A model generated the notes under the pieces. It was not told where the DNA came from. It searched no databases and was given only the letters and a program-made list of their open reading frames with translations. This document shows positions 42,285-50,785 of a DNA stretch of 64,000 nt, piece after piece. Both the position numbers and the translations under genes were made by a program. Positions within the stretch are counted from its first letter, which is position 1. Every line of letters starts with the position of its first letter. Source of the DNA: Arcobacteraceae bacterium (lineage in GTDB: Bacteria; Campylobacterota; Campylobacteria; Campylobacterales; Arcobacteraceae); contig JAQUAG010000007.1 of the NCBI GenBank assembly GCA_028687375.1, forward strand, positions 33,756 through 97,755, read 5' to 3'.

Positions 42285-43406
42285 TTAACTTAAATTTCCA
42301 TATTTATAATATGCAGCACAAGCTCCTTCGCTACTAACCATACAGCTTCCCATTGGGCTAGTAGGTTTACAAGCGGTTCCAAATACTTTACAATCGCTTG
42401 GGTTTGCTTTTCCTTTGAGTATCTCTCCACAAATACAAAGTTTATGGTCGTCGATTTTATCAGTTGGTAAAATATCTTTATATATCACTTCCGCATCAAG
42501 ATAGGCAAATTCATCTTTTAGTTGCAAGGCACTATTTGGAATATCGCCCAAACCTCTCCATCTAAAACTTTCTTTTTGAGTGAAAAATTTATCATTGAGT
42601 TTTTGGGCTGTTATATTTCCATCATAGCTTACACTTCTAGTATATTCCACCTCAAGTTCACATCTATTTTCTACAAATTGTTTCACTATCATCGAAACAC
42701 TTTGCATCACATCAAGGGGTTCAAATCCACTTACAACTACTGGTTTTTTGTACTCATCTGGAAATGGAGCATAAATCTTACTACCACTTATAACGCTTAC
42801 ATGGGAAGGTCCTATAAAAGCATCTATTTTATTGGTAGGGTCATCAAGTAAAGCTCTCATAGGTTCAGGTACTGTGATATGGTTGATATGAAAAAAGATA
42901 TTTTTTAACCCTTTTGTAATAACTTGATTTAAAAGTGCAGAGGTCATTGGTGTTGTTGTTTCAAATCCAATAGCAAAAAATATTATCTTTTTTGTTGGAT
43001 TTTGTGAAGCAATTTTAAGACAATCAAGTGGAGAATATACAAATCGTACATCAGCACCTAAGCCTCGTGCATCTTGTAAACTTCCACGACTCCCTGGTAC
43101 TTTTATCATATCCCCTAATGTTACAAGGATAACATCATCCAAAAGTGCCAAAGTGTAAGCATGGTCGATTCGCTCTTTTGGCATAACACATACAGGACAA
43201 CCAGGTCCATGGACAAAATTTACAGTTGATGGGAGAAGTTGTTTAAGTCCATACTTCATAATCGTATGGGTATGACCACCACAAACTTCCATAATGTTTA
43301 TAGGTTTTGAAAGTTGTTTAGCATCTTTTTCTATTAGAGTTGCATATTTTTTAATGACATCACTTTGTCTAAAACCATCATAAAGGTCTTTTAGATTGAG
43401 TTCCAT
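42285..43406 (-). CDS. hypD: hydrogenase maturation protein HypD
   Basis: 373 residues. A scaffold for the Fe(CN)2CO unit, with a 4Fe-4S cluster. Motifs: VCGGHTHT (Cys42), GPGCPVCVMP (near 69-78), GFETTTP and FGTACKPTSPMGSCMVSSEGACAAYY near the C-terminus. With HypC it takes cyanide from HypE. It follows hypC after 3 bases. Confidence 0.96.
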   Translation of the reverse strand: MELNLKDLYDGFRQSDVIKKYATLIEKDAKQLSKPINIMEVCGGHTHTIMKYGLKQLLPSTVNFVHGPGCPVCVMPKERIDHAYTLALLDDVILVTLGDMIKVPGSRGSLQDARGLGADVRFVYSPLDCLKIASQNPTKKIIFFAIGFETTTPMTSALLNQVITKGLKNIFFHINHITVPEPMRALLDDPTNKIDAFIGPSHVSVISGSKIYAPFPDEYKKPVVVSGFEPLDVMQSVSMIVKQFVENRCELEVEYTRSVSYDGNITAQKLNDKFFTQKESFRWRGLGDIPNSALQLKDEFAYLDAEVIYKDILPTDKIDDHKLCICGEILKGKANPSDCKVFGTACKPTSPMGSCMVSSEGACAAYYKYGNLS

Positions 43407-43409
43407 TTT

Positions 43410-43703
43410 TTAGCCTTGAGTTTGATTTGGGCAGTTATCACTTTCAATTATTGCGTTTTGCCTCTCCTCTTCATCCATCACTTCAAGTATTTCTCTATAA
43501 GTTTCAAGGGAAATCAAAGCATCCTCCTCATCAATTTTATTCATAATAAATCCAATATGAATCAAAACAAAATCACCAATAGCAACACTATTTTCCTCCA
43601 TCAAATCGAGTGATGCTTCTCGGCTTACACCCATTGTATCAACAGTTGCGGTGTTGTTTCCTTTATCTATTTTTGTCACTTTGCTTGGTATTGAAAGACA
43701 CAT
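43410..43703 (-). CDS. hypC: hydrogenase maturation chaperone HypC
   Basis: 97 residues starting MCLSIPSKV, where Cys2 contacts the Fe in the HypCD complex and in the large-subunit precursor. The C-terminal part is acidic and helical (MNKIDEEDALISLETYREILEVMDEEE). Normal length. It is between hypB (65 bases upstream) and hypD. Confidence 0.95.
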   Translation of the reverse strand: MCLSIPSKVTKIDKGNNTATVDTMGVSREASLDLMEENSVAIGDFVLIHIGFIMNKIDEEDALISLETYREILEVMDEEERQNAIIESDNCPNQTQG

Positions 43704-43738
43704 ATATATTTTCCTTTTTTCTCAATTTAGTAGAAGAG

Positions 43739-43765
43739 ATACTTTTAAAATTGTTTTAGAAGTAT
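43739..43765 (-). promoter_or_regulatory. hairpin between hypB and hypC
   Basis: ATACTTTTAAAA (43739-43750) pairs with TTTTAGAAGTAT (43754-43765) over 12 positions (one G-U) with a 3-base loop. No strong T-run follows on the minus strand, so processing or mRNA stabilisation is likelier than termination. Confidence 0.45.
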
Positions 43766-43768
43766 GTG

Positions 43769-44572
43769 TTATCTCATTTTTCTTTTAAATTCTATCCAAT
43801 CAATCACTTTTTTTATACTCTCTTCATCTTTGGTATTGACTTCAAGTATATCGACATTTGGTTTGATTTTTCTTGCATCTTTTTTTTCTGCTTCCAAATC
43901 ATAATCAAAATATGGCAAAAGGTCAGTTTTGGTAATAAGTATCAAATCAGCACTTCTAAACATTACAGGATATTTTGCTATTTTGTCATTTCCTTCTGGA
44001 ACACTTACAAGGACGATATTCAGATGAGTTCCTACATCGTAACTAGCTGGACATACAAGATTTCCAACATTTTCTACAAAACACACATCAATTGGTTCAA
44101 GTGGAACATGATGAAGTGCTTTATGTACCATAAAAGCATCTAAATGACAAGCTGCGCCAGTTTGGATTTGATAAGCATTTATCCCTTTTGCTTTTAATCT
44201 ATCGGCATCTCTTGAAGTTTCTAAATCCCCCTCAATCACTGCAAATTTAAAAGGGGTAAGACCCGCTAATTTTTCTAAAAGTGTTGTTTTCCCACTCCCT
44301 GGACTTGACATAAGATTGATAGCTAACACATTGTGCTCATCAAAATGGGCACGATTGTGAATCGCCTCAGTATCATTTTTATCTAAAATCTTTTTTATAA
44401 CACTGATTGTTTTCGCATCATTGAGCTGTGGATTTGCATGAACATTTTCCATTTTCTCATCACCGTGATGGTGATGATGTGAATGGTCGTGATCGTGGTC
44501 ATGAGTATGTTCGCTATGGTCGTGTTCCCCATGGCTATGATCAGTGATTGAACACCCGCAATCTTTACACAT
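43769..44572 (-). CDS. hypB: hydrogenase nickel incorporation GTPase HypB
   Basis: 267 residues. The N-terminus has MCKDCGCS, a high-affinity Ni-binding motif, and then a His-rich stretch (about 11-37) that can store Ni or Zn. The GTPase core has P-loop SSPGSGKTTL, GDLETSRDADR, the metal-site ACHLDA and TKTDL. With HypA it inserts Ni. It lies 2 bases after hupE. Confidence 0.96.
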   Translation of the reverse strand: MCKDCGCSITDHSHGEHDHSEHTHDHDHDHSHHHHHGDEKMENVHANPQLNDAKTISVIKKILDKNDTEAIHNRAHFDEHNVLAINLMSSPGSGKTTLLEKLAGLTPFKFAVIEGDLETSRDADRLKAKGINAYQIQTGAACHLDAFMVHKALHHVPLEPIDVCFVENVGNLVCPASYDVGTHLNIVLVSVPEGNDKIAKYPVMFRSADLILITKTDLLPYFDYDLEAEKKDARKIKPNVDILEVNTKDEESIKKVIDWIEFKRKMR

Positions 44573-44574
44573 TT

Positions 44575-45078
44575 TTATGCTCTTTGTGAAGCAAGTTTTT
44601 TAGAATAAACAGATGCCAAACCAAAACCAGCAAGGTGAAGTGAAATCGTAGAGACTGCAAAACCGCTCATATACGCTACAAAATTACCAGTTGTAAATTC
44701 AGCACCATGAGCAAATCCATGAAACATCCCAAAAAATGCAATAATTGGAACTATGAAATTGATAGACATTTTTGAAGCAAATCCAATCATTCCAAAAACA
44801 ACCGCAATTGAAAGTAAAATTCCCTCTTCCATCCCCACAAGAGCCATCCCACTATATCCAGCAAGTGCAGCAACCATCATAGCACCTACAAAAGCAACAA
44901 ATGTTGGAACTACTTTTTGTGCATAAAATGCAACCATACCAACACCAATCATCGCTAAAATATGGTCAAGTCCACTTATTGGATGCATTAATCCACTCAT
45001 AAATCCACCGTGCTCTAAAACATCAGTATGTCCAAATGCCAAACTCATCATCATTACAACTAAACCTAAAACTTTCAT
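44575..45078 (-). CDS. hupE: HupE/UreJ-family nickel transporter
   Basis: 167 residues with an N-terminal signal-like segment (MKVLGLVVMMMSLAFG) and about five further membrane helices. The family motif HPISGLDHILAM carries the His and Asp that bind metal; FHGFAHGAE is a second motif. It probably brings Ni across the membrane for hydrogenase. First gene of the hupE-hypBCD transcript, under a palindromic operator. Confidence 0.9.
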   Translation of the reverse strand: MKVLGLVVMMMSLAFGHTDVLEHGGFMSGLMHPISGLDHILAMIGVGMVAFYAQKVVPTFVAFVGAMMVAALAGYSGMALVGMEEGILLSIAVVFGMIGFASKMSINFIVPIIAFFGMFHGFAHGAEFTTGNFVAYMSGFAVSTISLHLAGFGLASVYSKKLASQRA

Positions 45079-45100
45079 AATAACCCCTTTGAAGTAAAAT

Positions 45101-45134
45101 ATTCACAGAACAGTGAATTGGTATTCACATTCTA
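45101..45134 (-). promoter_or_regulatory. hupE promoter with TGAAT-N4-ATTCA operator
   Basis: GTGAATTGGTATTCAC (45113-45128) contains TGAAT-TGGT-ATTCA. On the minus strand it lies one base after TAGAAT (45134-45129), the likely -10 box. A further ATTCAC at 45101-45106 makes a second, wider inverted repeat with the GTGAAT of the first. The 117-base gap also serves the divergent zinc-ribbon gene. Confidence 0.65.
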
Positions 45135-45195
45135 GTATGCAAATATAAATATAGAATTAATTTACCTATTTCTTATATGAATTTGGGACTAAAAT

Positions 45196-45834
45196 ATGGT
45201 AGAATTTCCTATGAAGTGCCCATTTTGTAATCACAATAAATTATATCTCTTAAAAACAAAGCAACTCAAATGTGCAAGTTGCAAAAAAAAGTTTAGTTTG
45301 GAGAAAATAAATCGAAAAAATCAACTCATAGAGTGTTTTTGCAACAACTTTTCGATAAACCAAACGGCAAAGTTTTTTGGGTTAAACTATCAAACAGTCA
45401 CAAACGAATATAAAAATATAAGAGAAAATATAGCCAATTTTTTGGAAACCCAATACTCAAACAAAGAGGTGCTTGAATATGATGAGTATCTTTATTTGGA
45501 AAAAAGTAAAAAAATAAAAGAGAAACTTTTTGAAGCAAAAAACTTTTTGACATTTCATTATGAAGATAAGGTTTATAATATCTTGATGCCAAATATAGCA
45601 AGATACAAAGATATCGAACCAAAAGATTTTTCAAGATTTATGAGTCTCAATAAAATCTCAAAACTTGAAAAAAAAGAGACAATTATCCAAAACTTTTGGG
45701 AGTTTTTTGAAAATTCGATTTTGAAATACAAAGGGGTAAAAGAGGAGAATTTTTTTTATTATCTTAAAGAGATTGAGTTTAAATTTAATTACCCTTTGGA
45801 GGAACAAAAGGAGATATTGAAAAGTTTGGTATAG
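45196..45834 (+). CDS. zinc-ribbon and helix-turn-helix protein, regulator or domesticated transposase-like
   Basis: 212 residues. It has an N-terminal zinc ribbon (CPFCNHNKLYLLKTKQLKCASCKKKFS, two CxxC pairs) and a probable HTH (LIECFCNNFSINQTAKFFGLNYQTVTNEYKNI). The helical C-terminus has no DDE catalytic residues that I can see. The first half resembles the DNA-binding end of IS1595-type transposases; the rest does not. It is divergent from hupE over a shared operator, so a regulatory role is possible. The start may be the Met at 45211 (MKCPFC). Its 3' end is duplicated at 47542. Confidence 0.6.
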   Translation: MVEFPMKCPFCNHNKLYLLKTKQLKCASCKKKFSLEKINRKNQLIECFCNNFSINQTAKFFGLNYQTVTNEYKNIRENIANFLETQYSNKEVLEYDEYLYLEKSKKIKEKLFEAKNFLTFHYEDKVYNILMPNIARYKDIEPKDFSRFMSLNKISKLEKKETIIQNFWEFFENSILKYKGVKEENFFYYLKEIEFKFNYPLEEQKEILKSLV

Positions 45835-45896
45835 TAGTTGCATAAGTAATCATTATAGGGATTTAAAATGGATATTTATAAAAAAGCTTACGATTG
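45753..45896 (+). repeat. 144-bp direct repeat, copy 1
   Basis: By eye 134 of 144 bases match copy 2 (47542-47685) without gaps. This copy covers the 3' end of the zinc-ribbon gene and the first codons of a truncated copy of the 117-residue gene. Six of the ten differences are clustered at 45792-45798. Confidence 0.9.
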
Positions 45897-45918
45897 TGAA
45901 GTATTAAAATATACTTAA
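45868..45918 (+). pseudogene. truncated 5' copy of the 117-residue gene
   Basis: ATG at 45868 opens MDIYKKAYDCEVLKYT and then a stop. The first nine codons copy the start of the intact gene at 47657; the remainder is unrelated. It is the stump left when the diguanylate cyclase segment came in. Confidence 0.7.
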
Positions 45919-45933
45919 CAAATACAAGGTAAT

Positions 45934-45953
45934 ATAAAATAAAGTTATTTTAT
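45934..45953. promoter_or_regulatory. perfect palindrome upstream of the diguanylate cyclase
   Basis: ATAAAATAA-AG-TTATTTTAT, a 9+2+9 perfect inverted repeat, 24 bases upstream of the candidate -10 box TATAAT. It could be an operator, or the terminator of the truncated upstream unit. Confidence 0.45.
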
Positions 45954-45976
45954 GACTATGATTTAGTAAGATTTTG

Positions 45977-45982
45977 TATAAT
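45977..45982 (+). promoter_or_regulatory. candidate -10 box of the diguanylate cyclase gene
   Basis: TATAAT preceded by TTTAGTAAGATTTTG, 57 bases upstream of the ATG. Typical Campylobacterota housekeeping promoter shape. Confidence 0.45.
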
Positions 45983-46038
45983 TCTCTTTATGATATTTAC
46001 TTTATGAGAATTTATCCGATATTAAATAGGATAACAAC

Positions 46039-47541
46039 ATGGAAAAGTTAAAGTTAAAACTTATTTTACCAATCATTTTAGCCTTGGCTATTTCTGCAAT
46101 AGTATCAACAACTGTGCTATTTTATTATTTAACCCAAGAGCAAGATAGTGATATAAGATATATGCTAAAGCATCAAGAAGTTTTATTTGATGTTCAATCA
46201 AAAAATAAATTACATATTATGGAGGATATGGTTTCTTTTCTTTTAACAAAAGATGGAGTAACAAATGCTTTGGAAAGAAAAGATAGAAAAGCCCTCCTTG
46301 AACTCTCTATACCTATTTATAATTTCTTAAAAAAACAAAATATTACACATCTATATTTTATAGCAACTGATAAAACAACAATTTTAAGGGTACATAATAC
46401 AAATGCTTTTGGCGACTCCATTGACCGTTTTGGTTTAGGAAAAACAGTATTAACTGGTTTACCTCATAAGGGTGTTGAAATGGGAATTGAGTCAAATCTT
46501 GTGTTAAGATATACCTATCCAGTGAAAAAAGATGGAAAAGTTATAGGATATATCGAAATTGGACAAGATGTAGAAAAATTACTAACTGAAATATCAGATA
46601 TTTTAGGAAGTTATATCACTGTTCTTGTTCCCCAAAATAGTATTGATTTAGCTTATTATTGTAAGCAAAAACAACTAAAAGAGCCTAAAAAATATCAATT
46701 TATTGGTAATTATGCTGTAGTCGCGTCAACATTATCTAATAGTGGGATTATTAAAAAGGGGTATCTTGAGAAAGAATTAAACATAATAAATAGTTTAAGT
46801 GATGATTTTTTCCATTATAAAAAAGATATGGTTGATGCAAGTGGTAAAACGATAGGTATAGTATTTTATTCTCAAACAATTTCACACGATTCTAAAAAGA
46901 AATTGATTGATGCATTAATCATTGGTTCGATTGTGATGATAATTGTGAGTTTAATAATTTTTATTTTTTATTTTGAGTACATAAAAAAAATAGACTATAC
47001 AATTAGAACACAACAAGAAGAGCTTGAAAATAGTGCATTAACAGATCCTCTTACTGGCTTAAACAATAGAAGATATTTAGATATGATGATTCAAAAAAAG
47101 ATGGCAACAGCAAAACGATGTGAAAAGATTTCTGTTTTTTATATGCTTGATATTGACCATTTTAAACTCTATAATGATAACTATGGACATCAAAAAGGTG
47201 ATGAGGCATTGATTAAAGTTGCAGATATACTTAAAAATCATATCAAAAGATCAACAGATATACTTGTGCGAATGGGTGGTGAAGAGTTTGGATTTTTTGG
47301 TATTTTTGAAAATGAAACTAAAATGATTGAATTTGGTCATAAAATCTTGCGAGTGATTCACGGTGCTGGAATAGTGCATGAGTTTAATAAAGACTTTGGC
47401 GTTGTAACAGTTTCAATAGGACTAAGTATAAGTACTTGTCAACAAAATAAAACATTTGAACAATTATATAAAGAAGCAGATGATGCACTTTATATTTCGA
47501 AAGAAAATGGGAGAAATACATTAACTATCTATGAGGGATGA
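46039..47541 (+). CDS. membrane-bound sensor diguanylate cyclase
   Basis: 500 residues. A first membrane helix (about 8-30) is followed by a large periplasmic domain with the double-Cache look (ITHLYFIATDKTTILRVHNTNAFGD, then GYIEIGQDVEKLL). A second helix is at about 293-315, then a GGDEF domain from about 335. The active site reads RMGGEEFGFF (GGEEF near 413-417), so cyclic di-GMP synthesis is expected. Metal and substrate motifs DPLTGLNNRR and MLDIDHFKLYND are intact. No RxxD inhibitory site is evident at the usual place. The gene is bracketed by a 144-bp direct repeat. Confidence 0.9.
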   Translation: MEKLKLKLILPIILALAISAIVSTTVLFYYLTQEQDSDIRYMLKHQEVLFDVQSKNKLHIMEDMVSFLLTKDGVTNALERKDRKALLELSIPIYNFLKKQNITHLYFIATDKTTILRVHNTNAFGDSIDRFGLGKTVLTGLPHKGVEMGIESNLVLRYTYPVKKDGKVIGYIEIGQDVEKLLTEISDILGSYITVLVPQNSIDLAYYCKQKQLKEPKKYQFIGNYAVVASTLSNSGIIKKGYLEKELNIINSLSDDFFHYKKDMVDASGKTIGIVFYSQTISHDSKKKLIDALIIGSIVMIIVSLIIFIFYFEYIKKIDYTIRTQQEELENSALTDPLTGLNNRRYLDMMIQKKMATAKRCEKISVFYMLDIDHFKLYNDNYGHQKGDEALIKVADILKNHIKRSTDILVRMGGEEFGFFGIFENETKMIEFGHKILRVIHGAGIVHEFNKDFGVVTVSIGLSISTCQQNKTFEQLYKEADDALYISKENGRNTLTIYEG

Positions 47542-47685
47542 TTTTTATTATCTTAAAGAGATTGAGTTTAAATTTAATTATAAAGTTGAGGAACAAAAGG
47601 AGATATTGAAAAGTTTGGTATAGTAGTTGCATAAGTAATCATTATAAGGATTGAAAATGGATATTTATCAAAAAGCTTACAATTG
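47542..47685 (+). repeat. 144-bp direct repeat, copy 2
   Basis: Begins at the base after the diguanylate cyclase stop codon. It contains a second copy of the last codons of the zinc-ribbon gene, the intergenic spacer, and the intact beginning of the 117-residue gene. Confidence 0.9.
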
Positions 47686-48010
47686 GGCACTTACGTATGA
47701 TTTTAAACCAATCGAAATAGAATACGCTTCAAAATTGGCACTTAAAATGTTAGATGATGCTTGTCAGATGGATGATAGCACTAGAAAAGTATTTTTCTTT
47801 GTGTATGATGCGATTTGTGATAGGGAAGATATTGTTTTGGATGATGATACAAATAAACTTATCTATCTTGCTCGAGATAGAAATACGATTTTTTCAAAAC
47901 CACCATACCGTGAAGCAATTCATAACAAGAGGTTGGAGGTGATTCCAAATATGTTAAAAGTTCATATGAAAGAGTATAAATCGATGGTAAGAGAGCATTT
48001 GGATTTTTAA
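47657..48010 (+). CDS. hypothetical protein, 117 residues
   Basis: Not recognised. Soluble and mostly helical: MDIYQKAYNWALTYDFKP at the start, a middle part with LDDACQMDDSTRKVFFFVYDAIC, and the end KVHMKEYKSMVREHLDF. The ATG at 47657 is preceded by AAGGA at 6 bases; a TTG two codons upstream is less likely. It originally stood directly after the zinc-ribbon gene, as the repeat shows, and ends convergent with hypF. Location suggests, but does not prove, a link to hydrogenase. Confidence 0.65.
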   Translation: MDIYQKAYNWALTYDFKPIEIEYASKLALKMLDDACQMDDSTRKVFFFVYDAICDREDIVLDDDTNKLIYLARDRNTIFSKPPYREAIHNKRLEVIPNMLKVHMKEYKSMVREHLDF

Positions 48011-48017
48011 GAATTTT

Positions 48018-50273
48018 TCAATCGTGTAAATGACTGAACGCATAATAAATCTGCCCCAAGCTTATCCCTCCATCATTTGTGGGTGTTTTTTGGTTGTGGT
48101 GGTAGTTGATATTTTCATCTTTTAGTTTTTGTATGACAAGTTCAAGAAGTGTTTTATTTTGAAAAACTCCACCACTTAAAATCACTTCAAGTTGCTCTTT
48201 TTGAGCGATTTTTATAACGATATCGACAAGTGTATTGATAAATTTTGAGACAAGATTTCTATCAAAAAAGTCAAATTCTATATCGATAATATTATTTTCT
48301 AAACTATACGGGAACGAATCGGCGATATTTTTATCGTAAGCCATTTCACACAAAAGTCCAGCTTCCCCCTCATAGCTTTGAAAATGAGTCAGATTTGCCA
48401 AACTTGCCACTCCATCAAACAATCTTCCAACGGAACTTGTAAGTGGGGCATTGAGATTTTTTTCATAGCTTTGATGGAGCAGTTTGATTTCATTTTGGGT
48501 AAAAGTTTTTAAAAGCGGTAAATCAAAAGTTCTGTGCTTCAGCACTCTCTTCGAGAAAATCTCATCTAAACTATATCTCTCAAATAACATACTTAAAGCA
48601 ACTCTTCGTGGTTCTTTTATTGCTTTTTCGCCCCCTAAAAGTTTGATCTGTTTGAAGTGATATTTTCTTACATCGCCTACAAAAACCTCTCCACCCCAAA
48701 TAGTTCCATCCTCTCCATAACCAGTTCCATCAAAACTGAAACCTAGATAATCAGAACTTAGTCCAAACTCAGCTTTAACACTATAAATATGTGCCAGATG
48801 ATGTTGCACCTTTACAACTTTTAACTTTTCATTTTTAACTTTTAATTCATTCGCCCATTTAGTTGTTTCGTAGTTTGGATGCTTGTCACAAACAATAATA
48901 TCAGGCTTAAAATCATAAAATCTTTTAAAAGTTTCAATCGTTCTTGTAAAATACTCAAAAGCTTTAAAACTATCCAAATCCCCAATATGTGGAGAGATAA
49001 TAATCTTATCTTCAAAGGCTAAAGAGATAGTGTTTTTTCCACTTCCTCCAACAGCTAATATATTTTGTGAGAGTTTAAAAGGTAGTGTTATAACCTTGGG
49101 AGCGTATCCTCGTCCTAACCTTAAAATTTGGATTTTTTCATCGACAATTTGCACTAAACTATCATCAACACCATTTACAATATCACGATTAAAATCTAAA
49201 ATAAAATCAATAAATGGTAAAAGTTTTGCGATATCTTCACTTTTTGTGATAATTGGCTCATCTCCAAGATTTGCACTTGTTGCTACTATTGGAGACTCAA
49301 GATGTTCAAAAAGAAGATGATGTAAAGGGGAATAGGGGAGGAAACAACCAATTTTTGAGATATTTGGAGCCAAGTTATTGCTAATTTTTAATTTTAAACT
49401 ATTAACTTTTAACTTCTCAAGGATTACTATTGGTGCTTCTTTTGAGGTTAGGAGTTCTCGCTCTTTGTCTGAAATAAAAGCAAATTGTTCTATTTGTGCT
49501 AAGTTTTTACACATCAAAGCAAAAGGTTTTGTTGGGCGATTTTTGTATTGTCGTAATTGCTTGATTACTTTATCATTTGTACTATCACAAACAAGATGAA
49601 ACCCACCAATCCCTTTGAAAGCTCCTATTTTTCCCTCTTTGATAAGCCGTGCAGTTAGAGAAAATATCTCATCACCTTCAATTTTTAACTCTTCATTTTT
49701 AACTCTTAACTCCAACTTTGGTCCGCAATGACTACACGAAATTGGCTGAGCATGGTATCTTCTATCAAGTGGATTTTGATACTCCTCTTTGCAACTTTCA
49801 CACATCGTAAAAGATTTCATAGAGCTATTTTTTCTATCATACGGGACAGTTTCTATGATGCTATATCTTGGACCGCAGTTTGTACAGTTTGTAGCAAAAT
49901 AGTTGTGATATTTGCCACCATTTTTTATATCCTCTAAACAATCCATACAAACCGCAATATCAGGAGAAATGAGTGTTGTTTTTCCCATATTTTCTTCATG
50001 GATACTTTCTATGATACAAAAAGTTGTTTCATCTTTAAGGGGTATGGGGTGCTTTTCAAAGTTATCGATATGGGCAAGTGGTGGAAGTTCGTCTAAAAAA
50101 GTTTCATCAAAAAGTTCAATATCACAAACTTTTCCTTGAAGCTCGATTGTAACACCTTGTGAATCATTATAAACAAAACCACTTAGATTAAATCTTGTAG
50201 CAAGGGTGTAAATATAAGGGCGAAATCCAACCCCTTGAACCACCCCTTTGATTTGATACTTATTTCTAATCAT
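48018..50273 (-). CDS. hypF: carbamoyltransferase HypF
   Basis: 751 residues with four parts in order: N-terminal acylphosphatase-like domain (IKGVVQGVGFRPYIYTLA), two zinc fingers (CMDCLEDI...CTNCGPR; CESCKEEY...CSHCGP), a YrdC-like domain (about 200-380) and a Kae1-like C-terminal domain (KVQHHLAHIYS, FDGTGYGEDG, LSGGVFQN). It makes the carbamoyl group for the CN ligands and hands it to HypE. Its ATG overlaps the previous gene's stop by one base (TAATG). Confidence 0.96.
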   Translation of the reverse strand: MIRNKYQIKGVVQGVGFRPYIYTLATRFNLSGFVYNDSQGVTIELQGKVCDIELFDETFLDELPPLAHIDNFEKHPIPLKDETTFCIIESIHEENMGKTTLISPDIAVCMDCLEDIKNGGKYHNYFATNCTNCGPRYSIIETVPYDRKNSSMKSFTMCESCKEEYQNPLDRRYHAQPISCSHCGPKLELRVKNEELKIEGDEIFSLTARLIKEGKIGAFKGIGGFHLVCDSTNDKVIKQLRQYKNRPTKPFALMCKNLAQIEQFAFISDKERELLTSKEAPIVILEKLKVNSLKLKISNNLAPNISKIGCFLPYSPLHHLLFEHLESPIVATSANLGDEPIITKSEDIAKLLPFIDFILDFNRDIVNGVDDSLVQIVDEKIQILRLGRGYAPKVITLPFKLSQNILAVGGSGKNTISLAFEDKIIISPHIGDLDSFKAFEYFTRTIETFKRFYDFKPDIIVCDKHPNYETTKWANELKVKNEKLKVVKVQHHLAHIYSVKAEFGLSSDYLGFSFDGTGYGEDGTIWGGEVFVGDVRKYHFKQIKLLGGEKAIKEPRRVALSMLFERYSLDEIFSKRVLKHRTFDLPLLKTFTQNEIKLLHQSYEKNLNAPLTSSVGRLFDGVASLANLTHFQSYEGEAGLLCEMAYDKNIADSFPYSLENNIIDIEFDFFDRNLVSKFINTLVDIVIKIAQKEQLEVILSGGVFQNKTLLELVIQKLKDENINYHHNQKTPTNDGGISLGQIYYAFSHLHD

Positions 50274-50752
50274 CAGGTATGTGTTGAAACTTTTTTAAGA
50301 TTGATTGATAAGTTGGTGAAATATATCTCTCGCAAAAATAAAATAAGAGAAATAATCAAAAATACCATAGCAAAAATAAATGAAAGGGAAATTGGAAGCT
50401 CACTATTAAAATCAAATAATGAACTAAAAAATACACTAATGATAACTAAAGCAACCATCAGTCCAGTAGCAGTTGCAAAAAAGATTGCAAAGTTAATATT
50501 TTTCATCCTTTTGATTAAAAAGTTTCTTCGTTTTTGTAAGAATTCACTCTCTTGGTCACAAGCACCATCTTGTTGTTCATGTTTATTTATTTGAGCATCA
50601 ATTTTTTCTAATTTATCGATACTTCTTGTAAGTCTGCTTGTAAATACATTTAAAAGCCCAGCCACCCCTGCAAGTAAAAAAACAGGAGCAACAGAGAGTT
50701 GGATAAGTGTTGAGATAGTCGTAACGACCATCTCGCTATGTGGAATAATCAT
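50273..50752 (-). CDS. DUF2721-type membrane protein
   Basis: 159 residues with a hydrophobic N-terminal helix (IQLSVAPVFLLAGVAGLLNVF), a charged middle (SRLTRSIDKLEKIDAQIN, then ESEFLQKRRNFLIKRMKNIN) and two C-terminal helices. This matches the DUF2721 family as I know it; function unknown. It sits between hydE and hypF on the same strand with small gaps, so it is probably in the hydABCDE-hypF transcript. Confidence 0.75.
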   Translation of the reverse strand: MIIPHSEMVVTTISTLIQLSVAPVFLLAGVAGLLNVFTSRLTRSIDKLEKIDAQINKHEQQDGACDQESEFLQKRRNFLIKRMKNINFAIFFATATGLMVALVIISVFFSSLFDFNSELPISLSFIFAMVFLIISLILFLREIYFTNLSINLKKVSTHT

Positions 50753-50785
50753 AGGATACCTTTTGAAGATGTATAATATTATAAA

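Noticed and set aside
44461..44540. Short repeats in the region coding His-rich stretch of HypB
   Set aside because: They are the codons of the HypB metal-storage segment and not a separate repeat element.
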